From Aphrocallistes beatrix (Eukaryota > Porifera > Hexactinellida > Sceptrulophora > Aphrocallistidae): a stretch of DNA of 64,000 nucleotides. The notes under the pieces are model-generated. The model did not search any database. It was not told the DNA's origin and worked only from the letters and a program-made list of their open reading frames with translations. The stretch lies in NCBI GenBank assembly GCA_963281255.1, contig OY725495.1, positions 4,836,001-4,900,000 of the forward strand. The letters run 5' to 3'. Shown piece after piece: positions 23,443 to 49,152 of this stretch; position 1 is the first letter of the stretch, and each line of letters begins with the position of its first letter. The position numbers and the translations under genes were made by a program.

Positions 23443-24216
23443 AGTGGATATACTGATATATTGGATATACTGATATATTGGATATAGTGATATATTGGAT
23501 ATAATGATATATTGGATATAGTGATATATTGGATATAATGATATATTGGATATACTGATATATTGGATATAGTGATATATTGGATATAATGATATATTGG
23601 ATATACTGATATATTGGATATAATGATATATTGGATATACTGATATATTGGATATAATGATATATTGGATATAGTGATATATTGGATATACTGATATATT
23701 GGATATAATGATATATTGGATATAGTGATATATTGGATATAGTGATATATTGGATATAGTGATATATTGGATATAATGATATATTGGATATAGTGATATA
23801 TTGGATATAATGATATATTGGATATAGTGATATATTGGATATATTGGATATATTGGATATAGTGATATATTGGATATAGTGATGTATTGGATATAGTGAT
23901 ATAATGGATATACTGATATATTGGATATAATGATATATTGGATATAGTGATATATTGGATATAATGATATATTGGATATAGTGATATATTGGATATATTG
24001 GATATAGTGATATATTGGATATAGTGATATATTGGATATAGTGATGTATTGGATATAGTGATATAATGGATATAGTGATATATTGGATATAGTGATGTAT
24101 TGGATATAGTGATATATTGGATATAGTGATATAATGGATATAGTGATATATTGGATATAGTGATGTATTGGATATAGTGATGTATTGGATATAGTGATAT
24201 ATTGGATATAGTGATA
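23443..24216. repeat. 17-bp minisatellite array 1
   Basis: About 45 units of a 17-bp motif such as gatatattggatatagt, with single-base variants (atactg, ataatg, atagtg) and a few deletions giving ggatatatt runs. It begins about 84 bp upstream of the start codon of the NHL gene on the minus strand. The right edge runs into gataatttgaccaaaaatt, shared with array 2 at 52420. Confidence 0.97.
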
Positions 24217-24529
24217 ATTTGACCAAAAATTCCTTGTCTCCAATATCAACTGTTGTAAGTTAGGACTGTTTCTTGATATTTTGAGATTCCTATTAAGTAA
24301 CCATGTATTATTTAGTACTGTTGGTGGTATTTTGATATCGTAGTAGTATTAACTAACCATGGAATAATTAATACCGTGGTATTTTGAGATATATCGCAGT
24401 ATCCTGAGATTTTGTTTCGGATAATCAAATGGCCTTTGTGGTTTAATCGGTTTCATCATAACTTGATAAACACCGCCATCAAATTGTGGCACATGACACA
24501 ATTTGAGGGCACGCGACACAATCTATTAT

Positions 24530-24600
24530 GGTATAGCCCCATATGGACCATGGATAAAATATATTTTTCATTCATGGTCCATATGGGGTTCTATACTCAG
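24530..24600. repeat. Perfect-arm hairpin
   Basis: ccccatatggaccatgga and tcatggtccatatgggg separated by about 18 bp; the outer bases (gtatag / ctatac) also pair. It may be the centre of a MITE, but I see no target duplication. Confidence 0.65.
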
Positions 24601-24833
24601 CTAAAGATAATCAATTTAAAAGCTTGTTACAAAATGCTAATGACCTGCATTGCTATAATTGCACAATTCGTACTGAAATAAAGTCTGGCATAAAAGTACC
24701 TCACAAAGCGCTCTCTTCTCAAATTGCACAGTAACTGACGAATACATGCAACTCTAAGAAGGTGGATTTAGCCAATCGAATCAAGTTACCATCATCGCAA
24801 TGGAATTTGATGGGCAGTAGCTGTAGGAGTTAA

Positions 24834-25100
24834 ATGATGGGTAGTGAACAATTCTGGCCAGCATTCTCCGAGCGTAGTCAATATGCAACATTATGGAAGA
24901 TAGCCAAATTGCTAACTTTGGCATTCCCCACATCATATTTAGTGGAGAAAGGTTTCAGTACTGTAGTTCAACTGTTAACCAAACAGAGAAATAGGCTTAA
25001 CAAACCACAAGGTGGAGATCTGAGATTGCTGCTCACAAATATGGTACCAGATGTGATAAGTCTCATCCAGAATAATCACACAATGCACTCTTCGCACTGA
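24834..25100 (+). pseudogene. hAT transposase C-terminal remnant
   Basis: An open frame of 88 residues carries the hAT dimerisation motif: LLTLAFPTSYLVEKGFSTV, then KQRNRLNKPQGGDLRLLL and NMVPDV, as at the end of ZBED5/FAM200-type transposases. The upstream catalytic and BED zinc-finger regions are not found, so this is a broken copy. About 110 bp after the stop lies gtttgagaaccactg (25210-25224), the inverted-repeat end expected of such hAT elements, so the 3' end of the element is probably preserved. Confidence 0.7.
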
Positions 25101-25372
25101 GTAGCCTAAACTCTACACATTATTAGCATATTAAACTGATATACTAGAAAAATTATATTTTCATTAGTGTAGGCAGGGGTAAATAATTACTTCGGGGGCG
25201 GTGTAATAGAATTGTTTGAGAACCACTGATGTAATAGAACAAAGTTAGTATTTCAGCAATACTCTTGGTTCTATTCTTGTTTCAATAAAAAGCAATGGCA
25301 GAACAAGAGTACGTGGAAAGAGAATATAATCCTATTTCTCAAACTTAACAATTCAAACTTAGTTTATTAATA

Positions 25373-25559
25373 CAGTAGAACTCGGTTAGTACGTACCCCT
25401 CCGGGAAGCGGGAAAAGTACGTACTATCCGTAAGTACGTACTAACCGAATTGATATTACATAGGAATCTATATCATAAATGCATTTTGGTTCAGAGAAAT
25501 GAGTACGTACTAAGCCGAAGTACGTCTTATCCCGAGTACGTACTAACCGAGTTCTACTG
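25373..25559. mobile_element. Pogo-like MITE, family B copy
   Basis: cagtagaactcggttagtac to ctaaccgagttctactg, flanked by TA. The best-preserved family B copy in the window. Confidence 0.87.
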
Positions 25560-25929
25560 TAATAAGTTTAGACTAACTATAATTCAAAACTAAGCATAAA
25601 ATTTGTTTGAAACTAAGTCTTTGTAATTAAGATTGTAATCAGAAACTAGACAGAATCTACAAAGGTTGAAACTCAGTTTTGAACTAAAACTGAGTTTGCT
25701 TTTAGTTTTTAGTTCGAATCAGACAAAAATACTCTTTACGGTCTGAACAGAAACATTGGAGCGTAGCTAATCTCCTCAACCCAGAAACAGTTTTGAATAT
25801 TCATATTTTTGTGTTAAAATTCCTTTGCATAGGCACATATTTAGAACTATGGTGGATTAACCCGTGAGGGAATGTTATTCAAATTATGACATAGCATGCC
25901 TCTATCTATTCAAATTTGTATTACAATTA

Positions 25930-26066
25930 CAATAGAATTCGGCTAGTACGTACTTTCTCAGAACCAAAATAAATTAAAATATATAGATTCCTATGTAATA
26001 TCACAACTCGTTCAGTACGTACTTTATCCGTTTCCCGGAGGGGTATGACTTATCCGAGTCCTACTG
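25930..26066. mobile_element. Pogo-like MITE, family B copy (decayed)
   Basis: Left end caatagaattcggctagtac, right end tatccgagtcctactg; about 137 bp, inverted relative to 25373. Confidence 0.75.
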
Positions 26067-26095
26067 TACTATATACATTGATCAGAAGCTCCCAA

Positions 26096-26255
26096 GGTTG
26101 CAGTGGGAATGGAATTTAACACTCATTTCCATAGGATTTCTGAGGGAATACCGACAGATTTCCACATATTCCCGCATGTAGGAATATCCCCAAGTTTAAA
26201 GTCATTCCCATCCCATATGGGAATACCCACAGATTCGCATTCTCACTGCAACCCT
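26096..26255. mobile_element. MITE with GGTTGCAGTGGGAATG ends
   Basis: aaggttgcagtgggaatgg and cattctcactgcaaccct form terminal inverted repeats; inside are several gggaata / tattccc blocks in both orientations. Single copy here. Confidence 0.65.
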
Positions 26256-26684
26256 GGAAGTTCTCTCATTATTTTCCTAGAAAATAATAATATTACACTC
26301 TGCCAAATTAGCCTATAGATCACATTGAAGAATGCATGTACGTTTGAACATCGTACATCTGCCATATCAATAGAGACTGTAATGTAGCACATCTTCTCAG
26401 AGTGCCTCATACCACATAGCACTGTACAGAAAAGTGTTATGGTAATGGCTGATAGGACATTTCCTGAAAGAGGAATTGTAGTATAAAATTCAGATTGTGA
26501 ATAGATGAATTAAACAATATTAACTGCTAAAAAATTCATAAATGCAAATAAATCTAACACTGTTTTGGAGGAAGATGTAGTGTCTAGGAAATTTACTAAA
26601 TTTGCATAATTAGCAAAACACTTATGAACCATTTTTCTTCCAAATATAGTCAAATCTAGCTTAAAGAAGAGAACATTGAAAGCA

Positions 26685-26890
26685 TTTCTGAGTGTAAAGT
26701 TCCATAAGGAGATATCCTTTCAGAAACATGACACACTCCTGCTCCAAAGAAACTAGCCACAAACCTACCAGTCATTCTCTAATCAGTCTCTCCCTCTCAC
26801 TACGACACAACACACACTATCAGCTCATGATACCAACACACTTCTCATCTGATATAAATATACACTCAGTAAACAATTCAACAATTTTAT
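26685..26890 (+). promoter_or_regulatory. Promoter of NHL gene 2 (duplicated block)
   Basis: About 200 bp upstream of the ATG at 26912 is nearly identical to 29655-29850 upstream of NHL gene 3: aaggagatatcctttcagaa, gactagccacaaacct-like and actatcagctcatgatacca blocks in the same order. A TATA box, gatataaatatac, starts at 26851, 61 bp before the ATG. Confidence 0.75.
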
Positions 26891-26911
26891 CAAACAAACG
26901 TACGAATCAAG

Positions 26912-28087
26912 ATGGCAGCAAAATATCCACAAGAAATACCAGAACTTGAACCTGAATCATTGGACACTGTTGAAATATCAGTAAGGAAGACTTTCAACTC
27001 TCTGATACAGCAACTGATAGAGAAGAGGGACCAACTGACTCGACTCATATGCGAGATAAGAGAGGAATATCTCTACAATGAAGCTAAGCGAATTGGAAAT
27101 CTCAAAAGCCTTGAAGATCGGATCATAAAGAAGCAAGAGGAGAATGCTGAATGCTATTCTAAAACAAACGACAGGATGATCCAAGACTTGAGCGCACAGA
27201 AAGAAGAATGCAAACACCCGAATCCCATCCCTACGCCTCCTCGCTTCAACACATCTCATCTTGATGAACTACGAGATCAGATAGAGAGGTTTGGAGAACT
27301 AGACTACTCAATTCCAATATACACCTCCAAACTAAGTCCTATCAGGTCAATTGGTAAGAAAGGGGTGGATGAACTATATCTTCCATGTGGCGTAGCGCTT
27401 GATGGGACTGAAGGGAATATATTCATAGCTGACACGTTGAACGGTAGAATCCAGTTAGTTAGCTTGGAGGGTCAGTTCATTGGAGAATTTGGTAAGGGAG
27501 AGTTTGGTTGGCCTTACTCCATAGCTCTATACAATGATTGGTTGTTCGTAACTGATTCTAATCGGAATAAAGTCCTAAAATATAAAACACAAAACTATAT
27601 ACTATTAGAATATAAGAGTGAGCTAGAACTTAATTTTCCATTAGGTATAACAGTAGATAATAATGAAGTGTTTGTAGCAGATAGTAATAATAATAGAATA
27701 GTAGTGTTAAACTTAGATCTTGAATTTATTACGGAAATAGGAAATAAGAAGTTAGTAAAGCCAAGTGATGTTAAAGTAAATAATAATAAAGTGTTTGTAG
27801 CTGATAATAGTAAACATCATAATGTACATGTATTTTCTAAGTTAGGAGATTTACTGAATAGTATTATAAAGTTGAGAGGTGGAACTCATTGGATATTTCT
27901 ATGTTTAGATAAGTTTAATAATATTCTAATTAGCGATTGGTCAGGTAAAGTAATACAAATATACACATTAGAAGGTCTGTTAATTCATAGTATTGAGTGT
28001 GATTATACTCCTACAGGAATAGCGGTAACTCAAGATAATATTATTATTTGTGCTGATATTATTAATGGTCAATTAAACTTATATTAG
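26912..28087 (+). CDS. Coiled-coil + NHL-repeat protein 2 (intact)
   Basis: One exon, 391 residues, starting MAAKYPQEIPELEPE. Residues of about 28-100 are a coiled coil (LIQQLIEKRDQLTRLICEIR), followed by a Pro-rich hinge (NPIPTPPRFNTSHL). From about residue 145 there are five or six NHL propeller blades, for example LPCGVALDGTEGNIFIADTL, WPYSIALYNDWLFVTDSNRN, FPLGITVDNNEVFVADSNNN and VKPSDVKVNNNKVFVAD. The second half is strongly AT-rich, with GTA, TTA, AAT and AAA codons, whereas the first third is not. A poly-A signal candidate (aataaaag) lies at about 28131. It has no RING or B-box. Function unknown; a soluble binding protein is the plain reading. Confidence 0.88.
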   Translation: MAAKYPQEIPELEPESLDTVEISVRKTFNSLIQQLIEKRDQLTRLICEIREEYLYNEAKRIGNLKSLEDRIIKKQEENAECYSKTNDRMIQDLSAQKEECKHPNPIPTPPRFNTSHLDELRDQIERFGELDYSIPIYTSKLSPIRSIGKKGVDELYLPCGVALDGTEGNIFIADTLNGRIQLVSLEGQFIGEFGKGEFGWPYSIALYNDWLFVTDSNRNKVLKYKTQNYILLEYKSELELNFPLGITVDNNEVFVADSNNNRIVVLNLDLEFITEIGNKKLVKPSDVKVNNNKVFVADNSKHHNVHVFSKLGDLLNSIIKLRGGTHWIFLCLDKFNNILISDWSGKVIQIYTLEGLLIHSIECDYTPTGIAVTQDNIIICADIINGQLNLY

Positions 28088-28864
28088 ATTATATTTCTGT
28101 GTTTTTATTTATTTGTGTGATTAGAATATTAAATAAAAGAACTATTACATTATTTCTCATTTAAACTCTAATTATAGAATAACTTTACAAAATCGAATAA
28201 GAGACGGCGGTAGTGTTCTATCACGGGCTTTACAGGGTCACTGTTCAATATATAAATAGTACATCTGTCCGTCATAGGTTTTGATTATTATCAACTCAAG
28301 TTTTGCTCATAAAATGGTTGCTAATAAGTTAACATAATTAACATAAAATCTTCACTTAGGACCTGAAAATTCGTTGCAAATGGAGCAATATTGCTAATAA
28401 ATGAATTCCACTGCACGTACCATACATACTAACCACCCATTAAGAAAAGTATTTTTCATGGAATTTAAAAAGCGGACATAATGGAGAAATTCTCGACCAA
28501 AATCGACGCTTGGAATGTATGATAGCTACCTTAGAAGAACCCCGAAATTTTATAATAAACATTTGAAGTTTGTGGAGCGAAATTTCTGTTCGCTTTACTT
28601 CTTCTCAGTTAAATATTCTCATATTCTCCGCAAAAAAATTGGATTCTCCTTGTCCATAGCTATCACTACCCATCCGGTCTCCCTGTAGTAAGGAGAGTTC
28701 CCTTCTCTCCAGGTTTGACCCAAGAGGAAAGGTGGCATTCAGATTTACGACACATTATTCCTGGCATTACAGTGGACTGATATTGTAGAGTTATATCAGA
28801 TTTACTGTATATGCGCTTTACATAATTACTCTTGCTACAACTTTAGCTTTCAACTAGCGGAATA
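28088..28864. other. Intergenic between NHL 2 and NDUFB7
   Basis: 3' flank of the NHL gene, then about 600 bp with nothing I can name. A gcggacataatgga block near 28475 faintly resembles family H. No clear TATA box precedes NDUFB7. Confidence 0.4.
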
Positions 28865-29128
28865 ATGGCAGACAAGTACTCAATGGAAGATCTAGAAAGA
28901 CTCTACATCCTACTGCCCAATCGAGACCACTGTGTCCACTTCTTCGTGCCATATACCCAGTGTCGCAGGGAGACATTCTTTCTGCCTTGGTACTGCCACG
29001 AGGAGAAAGAGGTACTGGACCACTGCCAGCTAGAGGACCACTATGACAGAGTTAGACAGAAACGAAAGCTAGACAAGCTCAAGAAGAAAACTCTGAAGCA
29101 AGCAATGGAGGCAGACAAGAATAAGTGA
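28865..29128 (+). CDS. NDUFB7: NADH dehydrogenase subunit NDUFB7 (B18)
   Basis: One exon, 87 residues. Twin CX9C motifs, C-VHFFVPYTQ-C and C-HEEKEVLDH-C, are those of the CHCH fold of complex I subunit B18. The residues between them (RRETFFLPWY) and the following basic helix (DHYDRVRQKRKLDKLKKK) fit the family. The protein sits on the intermembrane-space face of mitochondrial complex I and is oxidised by the MIA40 pathway. It is shorter than the vertebrate protein (about 137 residues): the N-terminal arm is reduced to about 22 residues, has no MG start for myristoylation, and the tail is cut. It could have an upstream exon that I do not see. Confidence 0.85.
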   Translation: MADKYSMEDLERLYILLPNRDHCVHFFVPYTQCRRETFFLPWYCHEEKEVLDHCQLEDHYDRVRQKRKLDKLKKKTLKQAMEADKNK

Positions 29129-29650
29129 AGAGTGTCCTATTGTGTCGTAAATTGTTGTTACTGATCTATTATAATTCTAAATATTGTCTGAATCTTGCAG
29201 TGAGTGTGGGATTTATTTAAAGTCAAAATCATTTTTGTCCTCCACACAAGAGAATGAGCGAAAAGTCGATGTAAATGATCTCTTCACCCCACCTCAAATA
29301 TATACTGGTCAAAGAATAAGTAGCAAGTAAACGGTTGGTAAAAAATTCGTACAACTTTTCCTTTGCCAGTTCTGGAATCCCTGGTCTCAAATGATTAAAA
29401 ATTGTATAATGCAATCGCGATAGAAAATAGGTTTAGAACCACTGAACTACTAGATACAGGATATACTCCATTGCATCACTGGATGGTATCCTTAGTGGTA
29501 TCAGGTTCATGAACTAAATTATTGTCATCAAAATCGATCGAATAATTGGCATAATAAGTTTAACCTCTAACTGAATTATTTCCAAATATAGTCAAATATC
29601 GTATTCGAGTTGCGAACTTTATAAAACAAGTTCTTATGGAAAACAAAGTT
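29129..29650. other. Intergenic between NDUFB7 and NHL 3
   Basis: No gene. ggtttagaaccactgaa at about 29430 looks like a decayed hAT end (complement of cagtggttctaaacc), but no partner end was found. Confidence 0.4.
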
Positions 29651-29654
29651 ATGC

Positions 29655-29850
29655 ATGTAAATCAAGTTCCACAAGGAGATATCCTTTCAGAAACTTGACA
29701 CACTCCTGCTTCAAGGAAACTAGCCACAAACCTACAGTCAATCTCTAATCAGTCTCTCCCTATCACTACGACACAGCACACACTATCAGCTCATGATACC
29801 AACACACTTCTCATCTGATATAAATATACTCTCAGTAAACAATTCATTAT
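29655..29850 (+). promoter_or_regulatory. Promoter of NHL gene 3 (duplicated block)
   Basis: Counterpart of 26685-26890, with the same TATA box (gatataaatatac, from 29817) at the same distance from the ATG. Only scattered substitutions and one- to three-base gaps separate the two by eye. Confidence 0.75.
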
Positions 29851-29878
29851 TAACTCAAATCAAACAAAGAAACAATCA

Positions 29879-31062
29879 ATGGCTTCAAGATTCCCTGAGA
29901 GCGAACCTTCCCTCAATTCCAACCCATTTCAAAGAGCAGAACTCTTCATCAAATCCACCTTCAACTCCCTGACGAAGAAACTGGAAGAGAGGAGGGACCA
30001 GCTGCTGGTAGAGCTGCATGAGATGAGTGCTAACTACTTCAGCAAAGAGGAGACGAGACAGAAACAGATCAAAGATCTGGATCAGCTGATTGCAAAGATT
30101 CAAGAAGCAACTATTGAGCAGAATTTAATAGTCGACCTCCAAGAAGGTTACATCGAAAAAGCGAAAAAACAAAAATAATTCAAACAACCAACTCCTATCC
30201 CATTTCCCCACTTCGACACATCTCTCCTGGAGGATCTACTGCAAAAGATAGAGAAGTTTGGATCTCTACAAGATGTAGCTCCCATATACCGCACGAAAGT
30301 ACATCCAATTAGGTCTATAGGTAAGTATGGGAAGGATAGAGTAGCACTAAGTAATCCATATGGTGTAGCATTAGAGCATTAGATCACAAAGGGAATATAT
30401 TCATAGCTGACTCGGGGAATAGAAGAATTCAATTAGTTAGCTTGGAGGGTCAGTTTATTAAAGAATTTGGTAAAGGAGAGTTCAGTTGGCCTTACTCCAT
30501 AGCTCTATACAATGATTGGCTGTTTGTAATTGATTATTGTCTGAATGAAGTCCTAAAATATAAAACACAAAACTATAAATTAGAATGTAAGAGTGAGTTA
30601 GAACTTAATTGTCCATTAGGTATAGCAGTAGATAATAATGAAGTGTTTGTAGCAGATTGTAAAAATAATAGAATAGTAGTGTTAAGCTTAGATCTTAAAT
30701 TTATGAGAGAATTAGGAAATAAGAAGTTGGTAGAGCCAAATGATGTTAAAGTAAATAATAATAAAGTGTTTGTAGCTGATAATAGTAAACATCATAATGT
30801 ACATGTATTTTCTAAGTTAGGAGATTTACTGAATAGTATTATAAACTTGAGAGGTAGAACTGGTAGTATATTTCTATGTTTAGATAAGTTTAATAATATT
30901 CTAATCAGTGATTGGTTAGGTAAAGTAATACAAATATACACATTAGAAGGTCTGTTAATTCATAGTATTGAGTGTGATTATGAGCCTACAGGAATAGCAG
31001 TAACTCAAGATAATATTATTATTTGTGTTGGTTATTCTAATCATCAAATAAATTTGTATTAG
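29879..31062 (+). pseudogene. Coiled-coil + NHL-repeat protein 3, broken
   Basis: The start (MASRFPESEPSLNSNPFQRA) and coiled coil are present, but the frame ends at TAA 30176-30178, where the intact neighbour has a coding triplet. Reading on in frame, homology continues (PIPFPHFDTSLLEDL) to a second lesion: an exact 8-bp tandem duplication, gcattagagcattaga at 30368-30383, which shifts the frame by two and also creates a TAG. Homology then resumes in the new frame and runs uninterrupted to the stop at 31062 (blades such as CPLGIAVDNNEVFVADCKNN). From about 30430 on it is very close to NHL gene 2, while the N-terminal part differs widely. Two independent lesions make a sequencing error unlikely. 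The open downstream part (30442-31062) could still give a short NHL protein. Confidence 0.8.
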
Positions 31063-31830
31063 ATTATATTGTTTACTAATATTTTGTTGTTTTTGTTACT
31101 AATTATGTGCTAAATTAAATATAATAATAACAAGTTACTTTGATTCTTAGTTGGTACAAGCTAGTCAGTTTGATATTGGAGATATTCCTTAATTTCACTG
31201 TGACACAGATTGTCCAATCAGAAATAGGGTTGCATCTAGCCACGTCCTCAGGAATTAGCCACCCTGAAAATATTTAGAAATCCTTTACCTCCCTCTGAGG
31301 TTCAGAAGTCTATCCAACCCTGCAGTAACCACTCTTCAAGGAGGATAGCACCTCTCTGAAATCCAGGGTAGATCCAATCCTACCCAGAGACCACCTCAAT
31401 TCATTTCTTGCCATTTGGGGTTGAAGTCGTATAAGTTTGGGTATCTACTATAAATAGAAAATTCCTTTGAACAACGAAGCTATAGTGGTGTAGTGGCGCC
31501 AGGATTTTCCATTGGGACCTAGCTGCCAGCTGATCTGTGGAGCTGATAACATCTGTAGGAAATTTCACCAAACAGACAATATTTCCCTGACATTCCAACC
31601 CACATATTATGTATCTATGTATCTATAGCCATCCCGTAACGATAACACACTCGTACTCTTTACAGTTCAAACTAGATAAATAACTAAACCTAAATATAGC
31701 CATGACGTCATCATCACCTTGTGTCACATGAGAGAGTATATAGCAATAATAATTAACAATGCACTAGAGCACTCATACATACGATTATCAGTTATATACA
31801 CACGCCTAATCTCTAATACCTAACTCTACT
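31063..31830. other. Intergenic between NHL 3 and clathrin
   Basis: Short low-complexity tail, then unique-looking sequence that should include the 3' UTR of the minus-strand clathrin gene (immediately below 31831). No gene seen. Confidence 0.45.
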
Positions 31831-46853
<15,023 letters not shown>

Positions 46854-46859
46854 TTGATA

Positions 46860-47522
46860 CTAATTATAGATGTGTTACTAAATATAGACAGGATGTAAGG
46901 AATGTTATATTTGATGGAGTGGGCTAGACTGAAGGTTTTGTGAGGTGGGAATGGTCAGATCAATTTCAACCTTCACCAATGTAAGAAATTTTAGGGATTG
47001 ACTGAAATTCGTTGTGCGGGAGTGAATGGTAAAATCACTGTTACGTGTCAATACATACTTTTCTCGTTAGATGGGAGGGATGACACTACGCGTCAATGGA
47101 TGGGACATTTTCGTAGCCGTTCACTGGGGTTCATGGAGTGTAGTGGACAGGTTCGATGGAACATATTTAGAGGAAGCATCCATAGGCGACCTGGCAATCT
47201 CCTATAACAACCAAGATATTCTAGCTACTATGAGATGTGCCTATATATTAAGCTAATAATAAATGAGCAATTGGGGTGTTGTGAAGTGAATGAGAAGGAA
47301 GGTTCAGACTTTGGGGTTGGGAGGAAAGCGAGCGAAAACACTTGTCTCCAAGTCTAATTTCGACAGATTATCATGTCAAATGTGACATTATATCTGCAAT
47401 AAACAAAAATATTAATTTCGTGGTGAAAATTATGGTTCCATTGGTCAAAAGCATCTCCTTCAGACAAAGATGGGTCTGTGATGGGATGCATTCCCACATC
47501 CCCCTTCCCTCTGTGACATTCC
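46860..47522. other. 5' flank of clathrin gene
   Basis: No coding exon seen. Should contain the clathrin promoter and perhaps a 5' UTR exon (an attag acceptor-like site lies just before the ATG), but I see no TATA box. Confidence 0.4.
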
Positions 47523-47692
47523 AAACCTCTCAACCTGTATCTAACTACGCCGTGTGATGGAATGTGGCTTATATGGTAAACGTATTAAGAACAGTGTTCT
47601 AAATTGTGAGATAATAGTAATGGTCTCATTAGCCACTAAAACGTGAGACACACGAAGAGACTGTGGGAGTTGAGAGGCCTACTCTGAAGATA
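47523..47692. mobile_element. Family K element
   Basis: aacctctcaacctgtatct to gggagttgagaggcc; interior gaacagtgttctaaattgtg. Confidence 0.65.
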
Positions 47693-48394
47693 CGGAATGA
47701 TTTGTTCAAGAATTGTCTGGACGCACAAAGTAGAAGATAATTACAATAAAGATACTCAATATTGTGTATGGAATGGAGCAAGGAGAGATAGAGAAAATCA
47801 ACCGAATTCAAAACAAAAAAGATTAAAACTGGACACGTAAGCAATTATTATAAGCTTTGACGTAGGGACACATACTGTATTATATCAGTTTTCAGAGCAG
47901 AGTTCAGTCCATTCCTCTAAGGCATACTGAACAGAACTAGCGTATTGAGTTACTCTTAAACTGCTGGGGTAATACATTGTCAAGATCTATGTCACCTGAG
48001 ACTGAGATAAGTTTGTTTTGGTGAGGAATAAATATTTGACACATTCCTACAAGCTATCACCGTTACTAAGCATGAATTGTGAGTAATTACCAATTAAAAA
48101 GCTGAATTTTGAATGTAATGGTTCATGCACCATCCTCATTGTTCGGGGAATACGAGAGGATGGCTCAGAGATAAGAAGTTGCTAGTGTGCACAAAAAAGT
48201 ATCGATTCAGATATCTGATTGCAAGAAATAAAGTTCAGACAGGAAATTGATACATTCGAAGCAGAAGAAAAACACGCTTGCTGACGGAGCAAAATACTCT
48301 AGTAAGAGCATCTCACGATAGGAGTCATTACCGCAGGAAATGTAATTGATACATCGGATATACATACGTAGTTTTAAAATGGATCAACATGTCA
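47693..48394. other. Intergenic, nothing identified
   Basis: AT-rich, no gene or clear repeat. Confidence 0.4.
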
Positions 48395-48515
48395 AAGTCC
48401 ATTAGAATCGGACTGTCACGAAAATTTTGGCCCGGGAAAAATTGGTCCCCCGGACCAAAATTCCATGGAATAATGGTCCCTCGGACCAATTTTCCAGTGA
48501 CAGGACTGTTAGATT
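48395..48515. repeat. Imperfect palindrome with GGTCC blocks
   Basis: gactgtcacgaaaattttgg and ccaattttccagtgacag, with ggtcccccggacc and ggtccctcggacc inside. The GGTCCG-type blocks recall the repeat at 55440-55600. Confidence 0.5.
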
Positions 48516-48599
48516 CGGCAGATGATGAGTACGGACGAAGCTACCCGCGTCTATACCATAACATCAGCTCACAGAACATAGTGAATGGTTGTGATACTG

Positions 48600-48690
48600 G
48601 CACAAGTGTGACCTCCCTTATTCAGGGGCTGTGGGGGGTATTCAGGGCTTTTGCCCTGAGTTTGATTCTGCGACCCCGGATTTCATTGGA
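48600..48690. repeat. GC-rich dispersed repeat
   Basis: ggggctgtggggggtattca, tttgccctgagtttgattct, gcgaccccggatttcattgg; reversed counterpart of 19255-19410. Confidence 0.5.
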
Positions 48691-48883
48691 CCGATCTAAG
48701 TCAAATCATAGTAAGGACACCGCATTGTTCGCAGGTTGCACCTGATTCCCCTCAATTTGTATTATTTGGTAAAGTGGCGTTTCCAGTGACAGAACCCCTG
48801 GACCCCACTGGGAGCTTAAATTGTTCGAAAACTGTGATAACTGATTCAACGTTAAATTAAGGACTCCGAGTATCCTGGGTTAA

Positions 48884-49140
48884 TGGTTCAGCTCTTTATT
48901 TTAGAATCCAATTCTGGATTGAGGAAGAGTTCGAAATCGAGGATATGCGTTGCCAGGTCTGGGACCAAGGGTTCATCTTGGATTTTCCAGTCCGGCACTT
49001 TTTTGAAAGTTATGTGGCACCCAGACAGGGGCTTATCTTATAATTGCAGGGGTGGTGGCAACCCGGGCACCAAAATCGAACCACACAGAAGCACCTTGGC
49101 CCTTTAGAAAATGCCAGGCTGGCGCCTATAAGTGGCAGCC
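48884..49140 (-). repeat. SINE-like repeat, better copy
   Basis: On the minus strand: cacttataggcgccagcctg, about 45 bp, then gtgtggttcgattttggtgc, then ttgccaccacccctgcaatt. The second block is close to a tRNA B box. Same order as at 15670. No A-rich tail or target duplication was defined. Confidence 0.45.
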
Positions 49141-49152
49141 TAGTATCTAGAT

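Noticed and set aside
23360..24249. Long minus-strand open frames giving Tyr/Ile/Ser-rich protein upstream of NHL gene 1
   Set aside because: They are translations of a 17-bp satellite; all phases are open because the unit lacks stops and 17 is not a multiple of 3.
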